From Streptomyces sp. NBC_01571 (GTDB lineage: Bacteria > Actinomycetota > Actinomycetes > Streptomycetales > Streptomycetaceae), in contig NZ_JAPEPZ010000001.1 in assembly GCF_026339875.1 (NCBI RefSeq), forward strand, positions 5,642,001-5,706,000: 64,000 nucleotides of DNA. Reading direction: 5' to 3'. Both the position numbers and the translations under genes were made by a program. The notes beneath the pieces were generated by a model that searched no databases, was not told where the DNA came from, and was given only the letters and a program-made list of their open reading frames with translations. Shown piece after piece: positions 28,258 to 36,981 of this stretch. How positions within the stretch are numbered: the first letter of the stretch is position 1; each line of letters opens with the position of its first letter.

Positions 28258-29019
28258 TCAGGTGTGTTCGTCGGTCCGGTCCGGCTTCGCGCCGGGAGGG
28301 AACGTGAGCCGGTGGGCGACGACGTCGGCGGCCACCGCGGCGAGGCGGCGTCCCCTCGCGTAGGCGTGGGCGCGGAGCCGGACGAAGGCTTCTTCGGCAC
28401 TGACTCCGAGCTGGCCCGTGAGCATGCCCGTGGCCTGGTCGATCTCCGCCCGGTACGCGCCCAGGTCCTCGAAACGGGCGTCCGCCGGCCCTCCGCCGGC
28501 CGGGCCCGCTTCCCCGTCGAGCCGGGAGTCGAGCAGGACCAGAGCGGCGGTGTCGGCGAAGACGACCGCGTCGGCCAGTTCCTCGGTGTCCAACCGTCGC
28601 GGGACTTGGGAGTACAGGTCCAGGACTCCGGGGCTGATCGCTCCCGTCCGCAGAGGGAAGGCGAAGACGGCGCGTGCCCCGGCTTCGAGGGCCGCGTCGG
28701 CGAACACGGCCCAGCGGTCCTGTACTTCAGCGGCGAACAGATCCGGTGTCAGCACGGCCGAGCCCTGGGCGAAGGCATCCACGCAGGGCCCCTCGCCGAG
28801 GGTGAGCTGGAGTTCCTCCAACTGCTCGCTGACGTCGTCGGTGCTGCACAGGGGATGGCTTGCCGCGGACACGGACATCGCGGAGAGTCCGGCCCCGCCA
28901 ACCGGCAGCGCGGCCACGGCCGCCGCGCACACGTCCACCACGCCGACCCTGGCACCGCGCCGGGCTGCCTGCTCGGCGACCAGGACCTGGATCCGGGCCG
29001 ACCGGCTGTCGGGCCTCAC
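28258..29019 (-). CDS. GAF-ANTAR domain regulator, second copy
   Basis: The protein has 253 residues. The GAF domain spans 1-160, with LTLGEGPCVDAFAQGSAVLTPDL and a YSQVPR loop. The ANTAR domain is at ~185-240 (YRAEIDQATGMLTGQLGVSAEEAFVRLRAHAYARGRRLAAVAADVV). It is divergent in sequence from the 27454 protein. The start is either GTG 29019, which overlaps the preceding stop as GTGA, or GTG 29028, with GGGAG five bases upstream; the overlap favours 29019. It is the third gene of a coupled STAS - GNAT-like - GAF-ANTAR operon. Confidence 0.85.
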   Translation of the reverse strand: MRPDSRSARIQVLVAEQAARRGARVGVVDVCAAAVAALPVGGAGLSAMSVSAASHPLCSTDDVSEQLEELQLTLGEGPCVDAFAQGSAVLTPDLFAAEVQDRWAVFADAALEAGARAVFAFPLRTGAISPGVLDLYSQVPRRLDTEELADAVVFADTAALVLLDSRLDGEAGPAGGGPADARFEDLGAYRAEIDQATGMLTGQLGVSAEEAFVRLRAHAYARGRRLAAVAADVVAHRLTFPPGAKPDRTDEHT

Positions 29020-29702
29020 CCGGGCCACCGGCTCCCGGAATCGTGCGCGAGACCCCTCAGCCGCGCCGTGCTCCGTTCCCCGAGGGGGAGCACCAGCGCA
29101 CGGAACGTGGTCGGGGCCGTCGGCTTCCGAACCCTCCCGACATCCCGCCATCCGCGGGAGCGAAGCGAGTCGAGAGCCGGGTGGTCGGCCTGGTCCACCA
29201 GGGTGGCGCCGAGAGTCGCCCGGTGGTCGGCGAGCAGTCGCTCCCGCAGACGGTGGGCCGGCTTCTGGTCCCGCGGGTGCGGGCGGACCAGGGTGTCGCT
29301 GATCGCGAAGACACCGCCGGACCGGGTGATCCGTTCGATGCTGCGGGGCAACGCACCGTCGAAACCGCGCCACCAGCGGCCGTCACCGAGGACCGGGAAC
29401 CCGAAGGCACACCCCATCAGAGTGTCGGTCTCCGCGATCACCATGGCGAATCCCGGCCGCCGGATGTCGCCCGCGAGACGGTTCAGGAAGTCCTGACGGC
29501 CGGGACCGCGGCAGCCCCCATCGGATCCCGTCGCGCTGAACTTCTCGTACAGATCGCCGAGATCCTCACGGATGTCCTCCACGAGCCGTCGGTTCACCCG
29601 GCGCAACCGCACGGCGTCCGCGCCGGATTCCGCGTCGCCCTCCCCACCGGGCTTCTCGTTCCGACGGGGGTGCCGTGCCGGTCCCCGATGCGGCCCAGCC
29701 AT
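29016..29702 (-). CDS. GNAT-like protein of the stress cluster
   Basis: The protein has 228 residues from ATG 29702, which overlaps the STAS stop as TGATG. It has LVEDIREDLGDLYEKFSATG, FAMVIAETDTLMGCAFGFPV, ISDTLVRPHPRDQKPAHRLRERLLADH and DSLRSRGWRDVGR. These segments fit the beta4-alpha3 acetyl-CoA region and the C-terminal helix of a GNAT acyltransferase, but the R/Q-x-x-G-x-G/A loop is not canonical. The first ~40 residues are low-complexity, so translation may start later. The acceptor substrate is unknown. Confidence 0.55.
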   Translation of the reverse strand: MAGPHRGPARHPRRNEKPGGEGDAESGADAVRLRRVNRRLVEDIREDLGDLYEKFSATGSDGGCRGPGRQDFLNRLAGDIRRPGFAMVIAETDTLMGCAFGFPVLGDGRWWRGFDGALPRSIERITRSGGVFAISDTLVRPHPRDQKPAHRLRERLLADHRATLGATLVDQADHPALDSLRSRGWRDVGRVRKPTAPTTFRALVLPLGERSTARLRGLAHDSGSRWPG

Positions 29703-30127
29703 CACACCGCACCGCCCAGGAGGACACGCAGATGGGGGACCGGCCCACGGGACGGTACGGGAGGGGGCGCGGTCGGGGCGTTCCCGGGCGGGAGCGGCAC
29801 CTGCCCGAACGGAAGCCCCAGAAGCAGGAACGCGCAGCCGGCGATCTCGACCATGAGGACCAGCGCCGGTGGCGGATGGTGCAGTCGCAGCGTGCCCCCG
29901 GCCGCGGTGGTGCGCTGTGCCGCGTGGAGGAAGGCGTTGAGGCCGCTGCAGTCGCAGAAGGTGAGGAGGGAGAGGTCGACGTCGATGGTGCGGATGCCGT
30001 CGCGCAGACACTGTTCCAGTGACGCGCGGAGCAGGGGCGCCGTCTCCAGGTCGATCTCGCCGGCCGGCGTGATCAGTGCTCGGTTCTTGTCGTCGTGACG
30101 GCGGACGGTGAGCGGCGGAAGGTGCAT
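29702..30127 (-). CDS. STAS-domain anti-anti-sigma-like protein
   Basis: The 141-residue protein has STAS motifs LITPAGEIDLETAPLLRASLEQ and TIDVDLSLLTFCDCSGLNAFLHA. The phosphorylatable serine of RsbV-like proteins is in DCSGLN near residue 58. The C-terminal 40 residues are proline-rich. The protein should switch partners with an anti-sigma kinase; no kinase or cognate sigma factor is in this cluster. Two PP2C-type phosphatases (23160 and 31693) lie within 7 kb. It heads the operon. Confidence 0.85.
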   Translation of the reverse strand: MHLPPLTVRRHDDKNRALITPAGEIDLETAPLLRASLEQCLRDGIRTIDVDLSLLTFCDCSGLNAFLHAAQRTTAAGGTLRLHHPPPALVLMVEIAGCAFLLLGLPFGQVPLPPGNAPTAPPPVPSRGPVPHLRVLLGGAV

Positions 30128-30949
30128 GACGCCTCGGTTCGGAGGACCGTCCGGCAGGGACCGGGTGGTGCCGGGATCCCGGCACCACCGACCCGCACCC
30201 GGCAGCGGAGTGCATTCGGCGGAGGTCCGGGCGACGGCCGACTCGCCGGCCTGCGCGGCCGGACTGCGGACCCACCCGGTTCCCTCCAGGGATGCGCCGG
30301 GCGACGGGCGAAAAACCCGCTCCCCGCGGCGATCTGTGCTCGCCAACGACTTGCCGTCGGGGTCCGGGACGTCTGCACAGCAGCGTAGCCCTCGCCCGGT
30401 GCGCCGGAGGGCCGGAACGGCCCATTCCCAGCATATGGACGGCAACTTGATGCGACACCCGAAGCGCCGGCCCCGCAGGGCAGACGAACGCACGGCAACG
30501 CCGGAGGGCCATCCCGGATCCGTCAGTGGTCCTCCGAACTGGTACTCGGCTGCCAGGGAACGGTATTTGACCCCCCGACCTGCTCGTCCCGCGGCGACCT
30601 GCCCGGTGACGCCGCCCTTTGCCGGTGCGCGCGACGGTACGGCGAAGGTCCGTGGAGCCGGCCGCTAGGGACACAAGGCTGCGCCGCGGTTGGGTGTACT
30701 CGCCGGTGTCGAGCGAGGCGGCGGGTCACGGAAATTCTCGCCACGCCGGCCCGGTGGCGGCTGCAAGGAACGGGATGCCTACGCGCGGACGGTCCGGCCC
30801 CGGCACAGCGGGCCCGGGATTCCCTGGAACTCCGGGTCGAGGCCGAGGAGCGGGCGACCGGGCTGACCCCCTATCTGGACGAAGATGCCCCGCTGCGCCG
30901 AATGCTTCCCGAGGCTGGCTCCCAAACGGCTCCCAAAAGGGGCCCGCAC
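30128..30949. other. Gene-poor chromosomal stretch left of the island, with one possible gene fragment
   Basis: No intact gene can be supported here. A plus-strand frame at about 30810-30925 shows RARDSLELRVEAEERATGLT and RRMLPEAGSQTAPKRGP, with high GC in third positions and a tail like those of actinomycete element integrases. It may be the end of an older element. It runs without a stop into the hairpin at 30950. Confidence 0.35.
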
Positions 30950-30997
30950 ACCAGGTCAGGCCCGGTGCTGATCTCTCAGCACCGGGCCTGACCTGGT
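30950..30997. terminator. Perfect 22-bp hairpin left of the island
   Basis: ACCAGGTCAGGCCCGGTGCT-GA pairs with its exact complement at 30976-30997 across TCTC. The segment GACCTGGTGTTTAGCTG just after it resembles the sequence beyond the tRNA-Pro end at 40364-40385. It is the likely original terminator of the tRNA-Pro gene before island insertion, and it is bidirectional. Confidence 0.65.
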
Positions 30998-31000
30998 GTT

Positions 31001-31048
31001 TAGCTGTCGGGGTGGCGGGATTCGAACCCACGACCTCTTCGTTCCGAA
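31001..31048 (+). repeat. Left attachment site (tRNA-Pro 3' half, non-functional)
   Basis: TAGCTGTCGGGGTGGCGGGA followed by TTCGAACCCACGACCTCTTC matches 40381-40428 except at positions 23 and 43 of the repeat. It contains only the T-arm, the acceptor 3' strand and part of the anticodon arm, so it is not a tRNA. Confidence 0.85.
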
Positions 31049-31147
31049 TAATGTGCGGGAAGATCGCTGACCGGGGGCACTTGACTCCTGCGCAGGTCAG
31101 GGCGTTGGTACGGGTTGGTTTACGCGGGTGGCGATCCGCGCAGCTTT

Positions 31148-31173
31148 CTTGATCCAGTCCCCGTCCACTCCCC
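31148..31173 (+). repeat. Subterminal direct repeat, left copy
   Basis: CTTGATCCAGTCCCCGTCCA followed by CTCCCC matches 24 of 26 bases with 40289-40314. The copies lie 100 bases inside the left site and 67 bases inside the right site, which suits integrase arm-binding sites. Confidence 0.5.
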
Positions 31174-31321
31174 GGCGCGGCGAGGCTGGCGGTCGGGCCC
31201 CTCGATCGGCCTTCCGGTACGGGCGCACGAACGGCGGCGCCGGTACGGCGCGCAGCAGGTGGTGAGTGATACAGGCATGGCCCCCACACGCTTTCCAACT
31301 GTGTTGGTGGGGTGATGGGGT

Positions 31322-31351
31322 GTGTACACGGGTGTTCACCAGTGTTCATGG
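31322..31351 (+). promoter_or_regulatory. Three contiguous 10-bp iterons
   Basis: GTGTACACGG, GTGTTCACCA and GTGTTCATGG follow each other without a gap, and a related GTGTTGGTGG lies at 31301. One helical turn per unit suggests a cooperative binding site, for example for the element's repressor or replication initiator. Confidence 0.45.
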
Positions 31352-31572
31352 ACGCGCTTCCCGGCTCCGCTGCGGGCCGCTTGGCGGCGCGGAAACGGCT
31401 CTGATCTCGGGAAACAGGGGACTCCCGTAGCCATGCCGAGGCGCGTAGCAGACTCTGAATGACCGCAGCTATCCGCCCGATTGGGCAAGCAGCGGGCACG
31501 GCCGTCAGATGAGCCGCCGACGCCAGCACCGCGGGGCGAGGTCGGCTGTCGGGTACTCCTCTATATTTGGTG

Positions 31573-31643
31573 TCAGATACCGATGTCGCTGACGTGGACG
31601 CGCACGAGGTAGGTCCAGTCGCTGCGGGTCGGGGTGCGTCGGA
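31573..31643 (-). pseudogene. C-terminal remnant of an unknown gene
   Basis: Reading leftward from about 31643, 23 codons (LRRTPTRSDWTYLVRVHVSD, then I, G, I and TGA) have almost only G or C in the third base. The same frame upstream loses this bias at once. It looks like the end of a gene whose body was replaced by the segment carrying the PP2C gene. Confidence 0.35.
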
Positions 31644-31692
31644 GACTAGGACTCGATGACGATCCGCCCAGGAGCACAGGGACAGCAGGGTA

Positions 31693-32805
31693 ATGACACG
31701 CGACCGCACACCTCTGGTCAGCTGGAGTCGATGGCCTTCTCTCCTGCCTGCCGCGGTGCTCCTCGTCGCGGTCGTCGTCGACGTACTGACCCCGTCAGGA
31801 TTCAGCGTGTTTCCGCTGCTGGCGGCCGCTCCCGTACTGGCCGCCCCCGTGTACTCGTTGCCGGGCGTAATCGCCACCGGCGTAGTGACGGCACTGATCG
31901 GGATGGCCGTGGCGTACACGAAGGGCGTCGCCCTTACCGAAGCCTCCGTTCGGTTCACGAGCGTCGTAGTCCTGACCGTTCTTGCCACGATCCTCAACCG
32001 GGTCATGGCCAAAGACCGGAAACAGTTGAAGGACACCCGCGAGGTAGCCGAGGCTGTCCAGCGGGCGGTGCTCCCCATCCCCCCCGAGCGGGTCGGGCCG
32101 CTGGACGTGGCCTCCCGGTACCGGGCCGCCGCGAAGGAGGCTGCCATCGGTGGCGACCTCTACGCCATCCACCCCACACCCGACAGCGTTCGGATGATGA
32201 TTGCCGACGTGCGGGGGAAGGGACTGGGCGCGGTCCGAACCGTCAACAGGCTGCTCGGCGCCTTCTACGAGGCCGTGGCTCACCTCCCGGGCTTGACCGA
32301 TGTGGTCGACCGGCTGGAGGAGGTCATGCAGAGGGTCGATGCCGAAGAGGAGGAGGGCACTGAGTCCTTTGCCACCGCCGTCTTCATCGACCTCCCCAAC
32401 GACGGCTCCGCCATATACATGATCAATCTGGGACATCCCGCGCCGCTCCTCATCCACCAAGGCCGCGCGAGTCCGCTCGAGCCGTCTGCCCCATCCCTGC
32501 CCCTGGGCCTGGGCAATCTGGGCCGCACCCAGGTGCCGGTCGATCGGCACACCCTGCCGCACGACGCGACCCTGGTGCTGTTCACTGACGGTCTGGTCGA
32601 GGCACGCGACCGCCACGGCACCTTCTACAATCCCGTGCCATTCCTGTCCCGTCCCCTCCCAACGGACCCCGGTGTGATCCTGGACGCTCTCATCGCCGAT
32701 CTGACCCGGTACACCGAAGGACGCCTGGACGACGATGCCGCCCTCATTGCCGTTACCCGCCTGCCGGACGCGTCTGACGACACTAAAACTCGCTCCCGCA
32801 CCTGA
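31693..32805 (+). CDS. Membrane-bound PP2C/SpoIIE-type phosphatase (island cargo)
   Basis: The 370-residue protein has three hydrophobic segments in the first ~105 residues (LLPAAVLLVAVVVDVL, VFPLLAAAPVLAAPVYSL, TSVVVLTVLATILNRVM), then a coiled linker (AEAVQRAVLPIPPERVGPL) and the phosphatase domain. Metal-site motifs are intact: AIGGDLYAI, IADVRGKGLGA, INLGHPAPLL, LFTDGLVEA and DDDAALI. It has no sensor domain apart from the membrane part. AGCAGGG precedes the ATG. It is one of the few unbroken island genes, so it may still be used by the host; targets would be STAS proteins such as that at 29702. Confidence 0.85.
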   Translation: MTRDRTPLVSWSRWPSLLPAAVLLVAVVVDVLTPSGFSVFPLLAAAPVLAAPVYSLPGVIATGVVTALIGMAVAYTKGVALTEASVRFTSVVVLTVLATILNRVMAKDRKQLKDTREVAEAVQRAVLPIPPERVGPLDVASRYRAAAKEAAIGGDLYAIHPTPDSVRMMIADVRGKGLGAVRTVNRLLGAFYEAVAHLPGLTDVVDRLEEVMQRVDAEEEEGTESFATAVFIDLPNDGSAIYMINLGHPAPLLIHQGRASPLEPSAPSLPLGLGNLGRTQVPVDRHTLPHDATLVLFTDGLVEARDRHGTFYNPVPFLSRPLPTDPGVILDALIADLTRYTEGRLDDDAALIAVTRLPDASDDTKTRSRT

Positions 32806-32841
32806 GGGGTGGCCCAGCAGCGCCCGGCACGCTCAAGCTAC

Positions 32842-34373
32842 CTAGCGGTAGTTTGTTGACGGCGGTTCAGGGCCGTAATAGGCCGGTAGCAGAGGAACGT
32901 CGCCTCGCTGCTCGGGGAGCTTGTGATGACCCGTCGTGTTCCGTGTCCACCCGCTCCGGGCCCGCTGGAAGCCTACGCCGCACGCTTCGATGACCTGTTC
33001 TCCACACTGGCACAGCGCCGTGGGTTCCGCGAGTACCTCGTGGGGCTGCTGTTGCCCGAGACCGCAACAAGACGCTGACCTGCCTGGCCGGCACCGAGCC
33101 CATCGCAGGTGCCCAGCATGCTTCGGTACAGCGGCTCCAATTTTTCCTCTCCGAGTCGACGTGGGACCAGGAGCAGGTCAACGCCCGCAGGGTGGCACTG
33201 CTGCTGGCGGGCTCCGTGACCACGCCGCACTCGGGCGGCGTGCTGGTGATCGACGATTCAGGCGACCGCAAGGACGGAAAGGCGACCGCGCACATCGGCC
33301 GGCAGTGGCTGGGCCGGCTGGGCAAGACCGACAACGGCATCGTCACCGTGACCACCTGCTGGGCAGACGAAAACCTCTGCTACCCCCTGCACGCCGTGCC
33401 CTACACCCCCGCCCATCACTTCCCCAAAGGCAGGAGCGACCCCAGTTTCCGTACGAAGCTGCAGATCGCCGCCGAACTGGCCCGCACAGCCAAGGCCACC
33501 GGAATAGCCTTCCGAGCGGTGGCTGCCGACTGCGCCTACGGCGACCAGGACAGTTTCCGCAGCCAACTCGCCGCGGCCGGACTGCCGTTCGTCATGGCCC
33601 TCAAACCAAGCCACGGCACCTGGGCCTACGGAAAAGACGCCTACACCCCCGCCGATGCCGCCCGCGCCCTGACCTGGACAGACCCCCTGCACCCAGGCGA
33701 CTGGACTGCTGTCGAGCGGACCTTCCGCGACGGGCACACCGAAACCTGGTGGGCAGCAGACGCCCGTCTCGGCTGGTGGGGCCCCGACGGAAACGTCCGC
33801 CTGGTCGTGGCCACCACCAACCCGGCCACCCTGCCCGCACAGTCCACCTGGTACCTGGCCACCGACCTGCCCCGCCCCGGCGGCCCCCGAGAGGCCGACA
33901 GCCCCGAACCCGCCGCCGACCTGCACGAAGTCGTCCGGATCTACGGCATCCGACACTGGATCGAGCAGAGCTACAAACAAGTCAAGGACGAACTCGGCTG
34001 GGCGGACTTCCAGGTCCGCTCCGACACTGCGATCCGGCGCCACCAGACCCTCGTGAACTGCGCATTCAGCTTCTGCTGGAACACCTGGTTCGCCCCACCC
34101 ACGCCCCCTGCAACCGACCAGCCACCCCAACTTGACCAACTGTCAGACCCGTTAGAGAGGGGGAGAACCCGGGCCCCAGCAGCCCCAGCCGGCCTCCTGG
34201 CCCCAGGCACTCCGGGCCGTCCGTGGCTGGCTGACGCCCTGGGCCACGCTGCAACGCTACTGGCGGGCATGGTCGAGGAGGCCCCCGCCCCCAGCACTCC
34301 AGGAACTGATCGACACCGTCGGCAGCGGCAGACCCATTGATCTCTACTGCCCGGTTTAACAAACCACCGCTAG
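32842..34373 (+). mobile_element. IS701-family insertion sequence with CTAG target duplication
   Basis: The element runs from 32846 to 34369 (1524 bp). Its ends are inverted: CGGTAGTTTGTTGAC on the left, and the complement of the right end begins CGGTGGTTTGTTAAAC. It is flanked by CTAG at 32842-32845 and 34370-34373, the YTAR-type 4-bp duplication known for the IS701 family. The transposase reads rightward and its stop is ten bases from the right end. It inserted between the PP2C gene and the gene at 34432. Confidence 0.85.
32926..34359 (+). pseudogene. IS701-family transposase, two compensating frameshifts
   Basis: The frame opens at ATG 32926 (GGGGAG upstream) with EAYAARFDDLFSTLAQRRG. It shifts by a missing C in the CCC run at 33054-33056 into NKTLTCLAGTEPIAGAQHAS. 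It carries the DDE residues in VIDDSGDRKDGKATAHIGRQ, AADCAYGD and WIEQSYKQVKDELGWADFQ. It then shifts back by an extra G in the G5 run at 34159-34163 into the proper end WPQALRAVRGWLTPW...LYCPV. A TTA codon near 34152 is rare for Streptomyces. As read it is inactive. Confidence 0.8.
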
Positions 34374-34431
34374 TACTCCAGCCGTAGATCGTGATCTTGC
34401 CAACAGGGGCCACCGGGTCCACGAGTTCCTG

Positions 34432-35064
34432 TCAGTACCAAAGGGTGAGCCCGACCGCGCCAACTCCCGTGCGGGCCGCGTAACGCAGCACGCGAAGCGG
34501 GCCGTCGATCAGCTCGTCGACGTCGAGGTTCGGGTCGTCCGCCATCTCGTCCAGCCACAGCCTTATCCGGGTGGCCACGTCGACCCGACGCGACGGGTGA
34601 AGGACGAGCGCTTGCTCGGCCGCGGGGAGCACGGCCCGTACCTGGGCGGCATCAAGCAGGAACTGCCCGCAGCACCCTGGGAGTCGGAGCGTTGTGTCGA
34701 TGCCAAGCCCCCACATGAGCGCCGCCGCGCCGTCACCCCTTGGCACGGCGGCGCAGAACAGGCTTTCGCCCTCTTGCTGCGGGACCGCGTGAAGCAAATA
34801 GTCCTGGAACTCTTCCACCTCGGTCTCATCGTTCCGGACTCTGTCGACCGCGTAGGCGAAATGTGCGATTTCGTCGGTGCGCGGCCACTGGGGCGTCTCG
34901 TCGGACAACCCTGCGGGCTCGAATCGCTCGCGCCACCAGCTCGTGACCGCGGACGACTCCGGCCACGTGCCGTGGGTGCCTGCCGCGTCGGGGAATCGGC
35001 GACGCGCTTCCTCAAGGGCATCGTCCGCCACAACGCCGACCACCCAGACCCCCATCACGCTCAT
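34432..35064 (-). CDS. Unknown 210-residue protein (island cargo)
   Basis: I do not recognise the family. The protein is acidic and soluble with no signal or membrane helix. It begins MSVMGVWVVGVVADDALEEARRRFPDAAG and later has WWRERFEPAGLSDETPQWP, LPGCCGQFLLDAAQVRAVLP and LDEMADDPNLDVDELIDGPL. ATG 35064 is preceded by GGAG; M4 is an alternative. It stands between the two IS copies and its frame is intact, unlike its neighbours. Possible roles as an immunity or effector protein cannot be tested from sequence alone. Confidence 0.65.
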   Translation of the reverse strand: MSVMGVWVVGVVADDALEEARRRFPDAAGTHGTWPESSAVTSWWRERFEPAGLSDETPQWPRTDEIAHFAYAVDRVRNDETEVEEFQDYLLHAVPQQEGESLFCAAVPRGDGAAALMWGLGIDTTLRLPGCCGQFLLDAAQVRAVLPAAEQALVLHPSRRVDVATRIRLWLDEMADDPNLDVDELIDGPLRVLRYAARTGVGAVGLTLWY

Positions 35065-35129
35065 CCGCGCTCCTTCACCTCCTCATCGCTCAAGACCGAC
35101 GAGGGAAACCAGTGCCGGGACGGGGAAGG

Positions 35130-36150
35130 TTACTGTTGGAGGGCTCGGCGATGGTAGTGGCTGCTGCACGCACGGGCCTGATGTCGTCGGCGCCAGCGTG
35201 ACCAGCGGAGCCGGTGCGCGAGATCATGGACTGGGCTGGTCAGCGGGTGAACAGGTGCTGGATCTCGTTGCCGGTCAAGGGGATCAGCCCGTCCGCTGCG
35301 GGACGGTCGCGGCGTTCGGTGGCTGCGGTGACGGCGGGGAAGGCGTGGGCGAGCATTGCGAGGGTGACCCAGCGGTGCCAGGAGGTCCAGCGGCGAACCT
35401 GGTGCTCATCCAGTCAGGCCAGGCCCTTGCCGGACTGGAAGGTTTCCTCCACCCGCCATCTGGACCCGGCGACACGCACCAGCGTGGCCAGGGACACCGG
35501 GGCGGGTGACCAGCAGCGGTAGTAGGCGCGTTCACCGGTGGTGCGGTTGCGGCGGATGAGCAGCTGGTGGCTGCCGGGTCGGGGTTCGGCCAGGTCGATG
35601 ACGGCCCAGTCGTAGAAGCGGTGCCCCTTGGCGCCGGCTCCGGCTGACAGCTTCTGCCAGGCCCGCCTGGGGATCTTCACGGCCAGGGCGTCAGCGCGGA
35701 ACTTCCCCCCGCTGGTGGTGACGTCATGGGAGCAGGCCACGGCGAGCACGTAGCCGGTCCCCCGCGCTTCCAGCGCTGCCCGCAACTTGGGGTTGCCGCC
35801 GTAGACCTCGTCGCCGGCGACCCAGCTCAAGCGGTGCCCGGCGTCCAGGAACCGGCCAATCATGCGGGCCGCCAGCTCCGGCTTGCTGGCGAAGACGGTG
35901 TCCTCGCCCAGTCCGGCGGCCTGACAGCGGTCCGGGTCGGCGGTCCATGAACGCGGCACGTACAGCTCGCGGTCCACCGCCGCGTGCCCGTGGCGACCCG
36001 CATAGACAAGGTAGACCGCGACCTGGGAGTTCTCGATCCGGCCTGCGGTGCCGGTGTACTGACGCTGGACCCCGACCGTTGCGGTGCCCTTCTTCACGTC
36101 CCCGGTCTCGTCGACCACCAGCACCGCATCCGGGTCGTGCAGATGCGACA
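35130..36150 (-). pseudogene. Second IS701-family transposase remnant, N-terminus lost
   Basis: Read leftward, homology begins abruptly near 36150 with HLHDPDAVLVVDETGDVKKG and continues through RIENSQVAVYLVYAG, WVAGDEVYGGNPKLRAALEA and GSRWRVEETFQSGKGLA. A TGA at 35414-35416 interrupts the frame; it continues as LDEHQVRRWTSWHRWVTLAM. A one-base loss near 35240 then moves the true end (LTSPVHDLAHRLRW...ALQQ) into another frame, ending at 35130. About the first 80 residues are missing. It replaced the front of the prim-pol gene. Confidence 0.75.
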
Positions 36151-36155
36151 GCACC

Positions 36156-36551
36156 ACCCCCGCCGGCTCGTACACCGTGACCGACGACACCACCCCGGCC
36201 GTACTGCCCGCGTGGCTGCTTCGTCTGCTGGAGTCGCCGCCGGCGCCGCAACCGGTCGCGCCGTTCGTGTGGCCCACGGTCAGCGGCAGCCGCGCCGCCA
36301 CCGCGGCCCTGGAGCGGGAGTGCCGGACGGTTGTCGGGGCGCCGGAGGGCGCGGGGAACATCAAGCTCAACCGGTGCGCGTTCAAGGTGGGGCGGTTCGT
36401 CGCGTGGGGCGACATCGCCCGGAACGTGGTGGAGGAAGCCTTCCAAGCGGCGGGGGAGACGCGCGGACTCACCGCTGCCGAGTGCCGCGCCACCATCCGC
36501 AGCGCCCTGGACAGCTCCCAGCGCAAAGCCCGCCCCCGGAACGCGGCATGA
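36156..36551 (+). pseudogene. C-terminal fragment of a bifunctional DNA primase/polymerase
   Basis: The frame carries GSYTVTDDTTPAVLPAWLLRLL, a linker, then RECRTVVGAPEGAGNIKLNR and ARNVVEEAFQAAGETRGLTA with a final RATIRSALDSSQRKARP. This is the C-terminal domain seen in actinomycete element prim-pol proteins; the catalytic N-terminal archaeo-eukaryotic primase domain is absent. Upstream sequence belongs to the IS remnant. The stop overlaps the next ATG as ATGA. Confidence 0.7.
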
Positions 36552-36981
36552 ACACCCCACCCCCCTCCCCCTTGGAAGGCCAACAGACAACCCCCACCGG
36601 CCCGCACACCGCCCAGCCGGCCCCGGCGCGGCCGGCCGTGGGCGCCCGCGAAAGGGCGTCGCCGAAGGCGTCCCCACTGCTCCTTCCCGTCCGAAGCGAT
36701 TCCCCGACGACCGCGGACACCACAGCAGCGCGGATCCCACTCCGGAGCAGCCCGGTATCTGCATCTACGCCCCGCCGCTCTACCGCTCCCACGACGACCG
36801 CGCCCGCTGGTGGAAGCAGCACGGCGACACTCCCACCGCCGCCTACGCCTGTGCCTGCGGGCAGACCGGCACCGCCCGCGGCGCCTCGAACGTGGCTGCT
36901 CTCGCTGCGGAGTACGCCGACCACACGACCACCTGCGCGGGGACACCCGCATCTCTGCCCGAAAGGAGGCCTGCCGCATGA
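36548..36981 (+). pseudogene. Small Cys/His protein of the element, probable frameshift
   Basis: ATG 36548 overlaps the prim-pol stop, but the protein-like end (PGICIYAPPLYRSHDDRARW, YACACGQTGTARGASNVAAL, DHTTTCAG) lies in the frame one base earlier. That frame has no start codon of its own between 36548 and 36730. A one-base loss between about 36640 and 36760 would explain it. The Cys-x-Cys plus His-x4-Cys spacing suggests a small zinc-binding protein. Its end overlaps the DUF3631 start (ATGA). Confidence 0.5.

Noticed and set aside
28258..30127. A complete RsbU-RsbV-RsbW sigma-B locus
   Set aside because: STAS and phosphatase members exist, but no HATPase kinase or sigma factor is present in the window.
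31001..31048. A second tRNA-Pro gene at the left junction
   Set aside because: Only the 3' half is present, with no D arm or 5' acceptor strand.
30726..32147. A 473-residue minus-strand open frame
   Set aside because: It reads backward through the attachment site and the PP2C gene and has no coding bias; tRNA-derived residues give it away.
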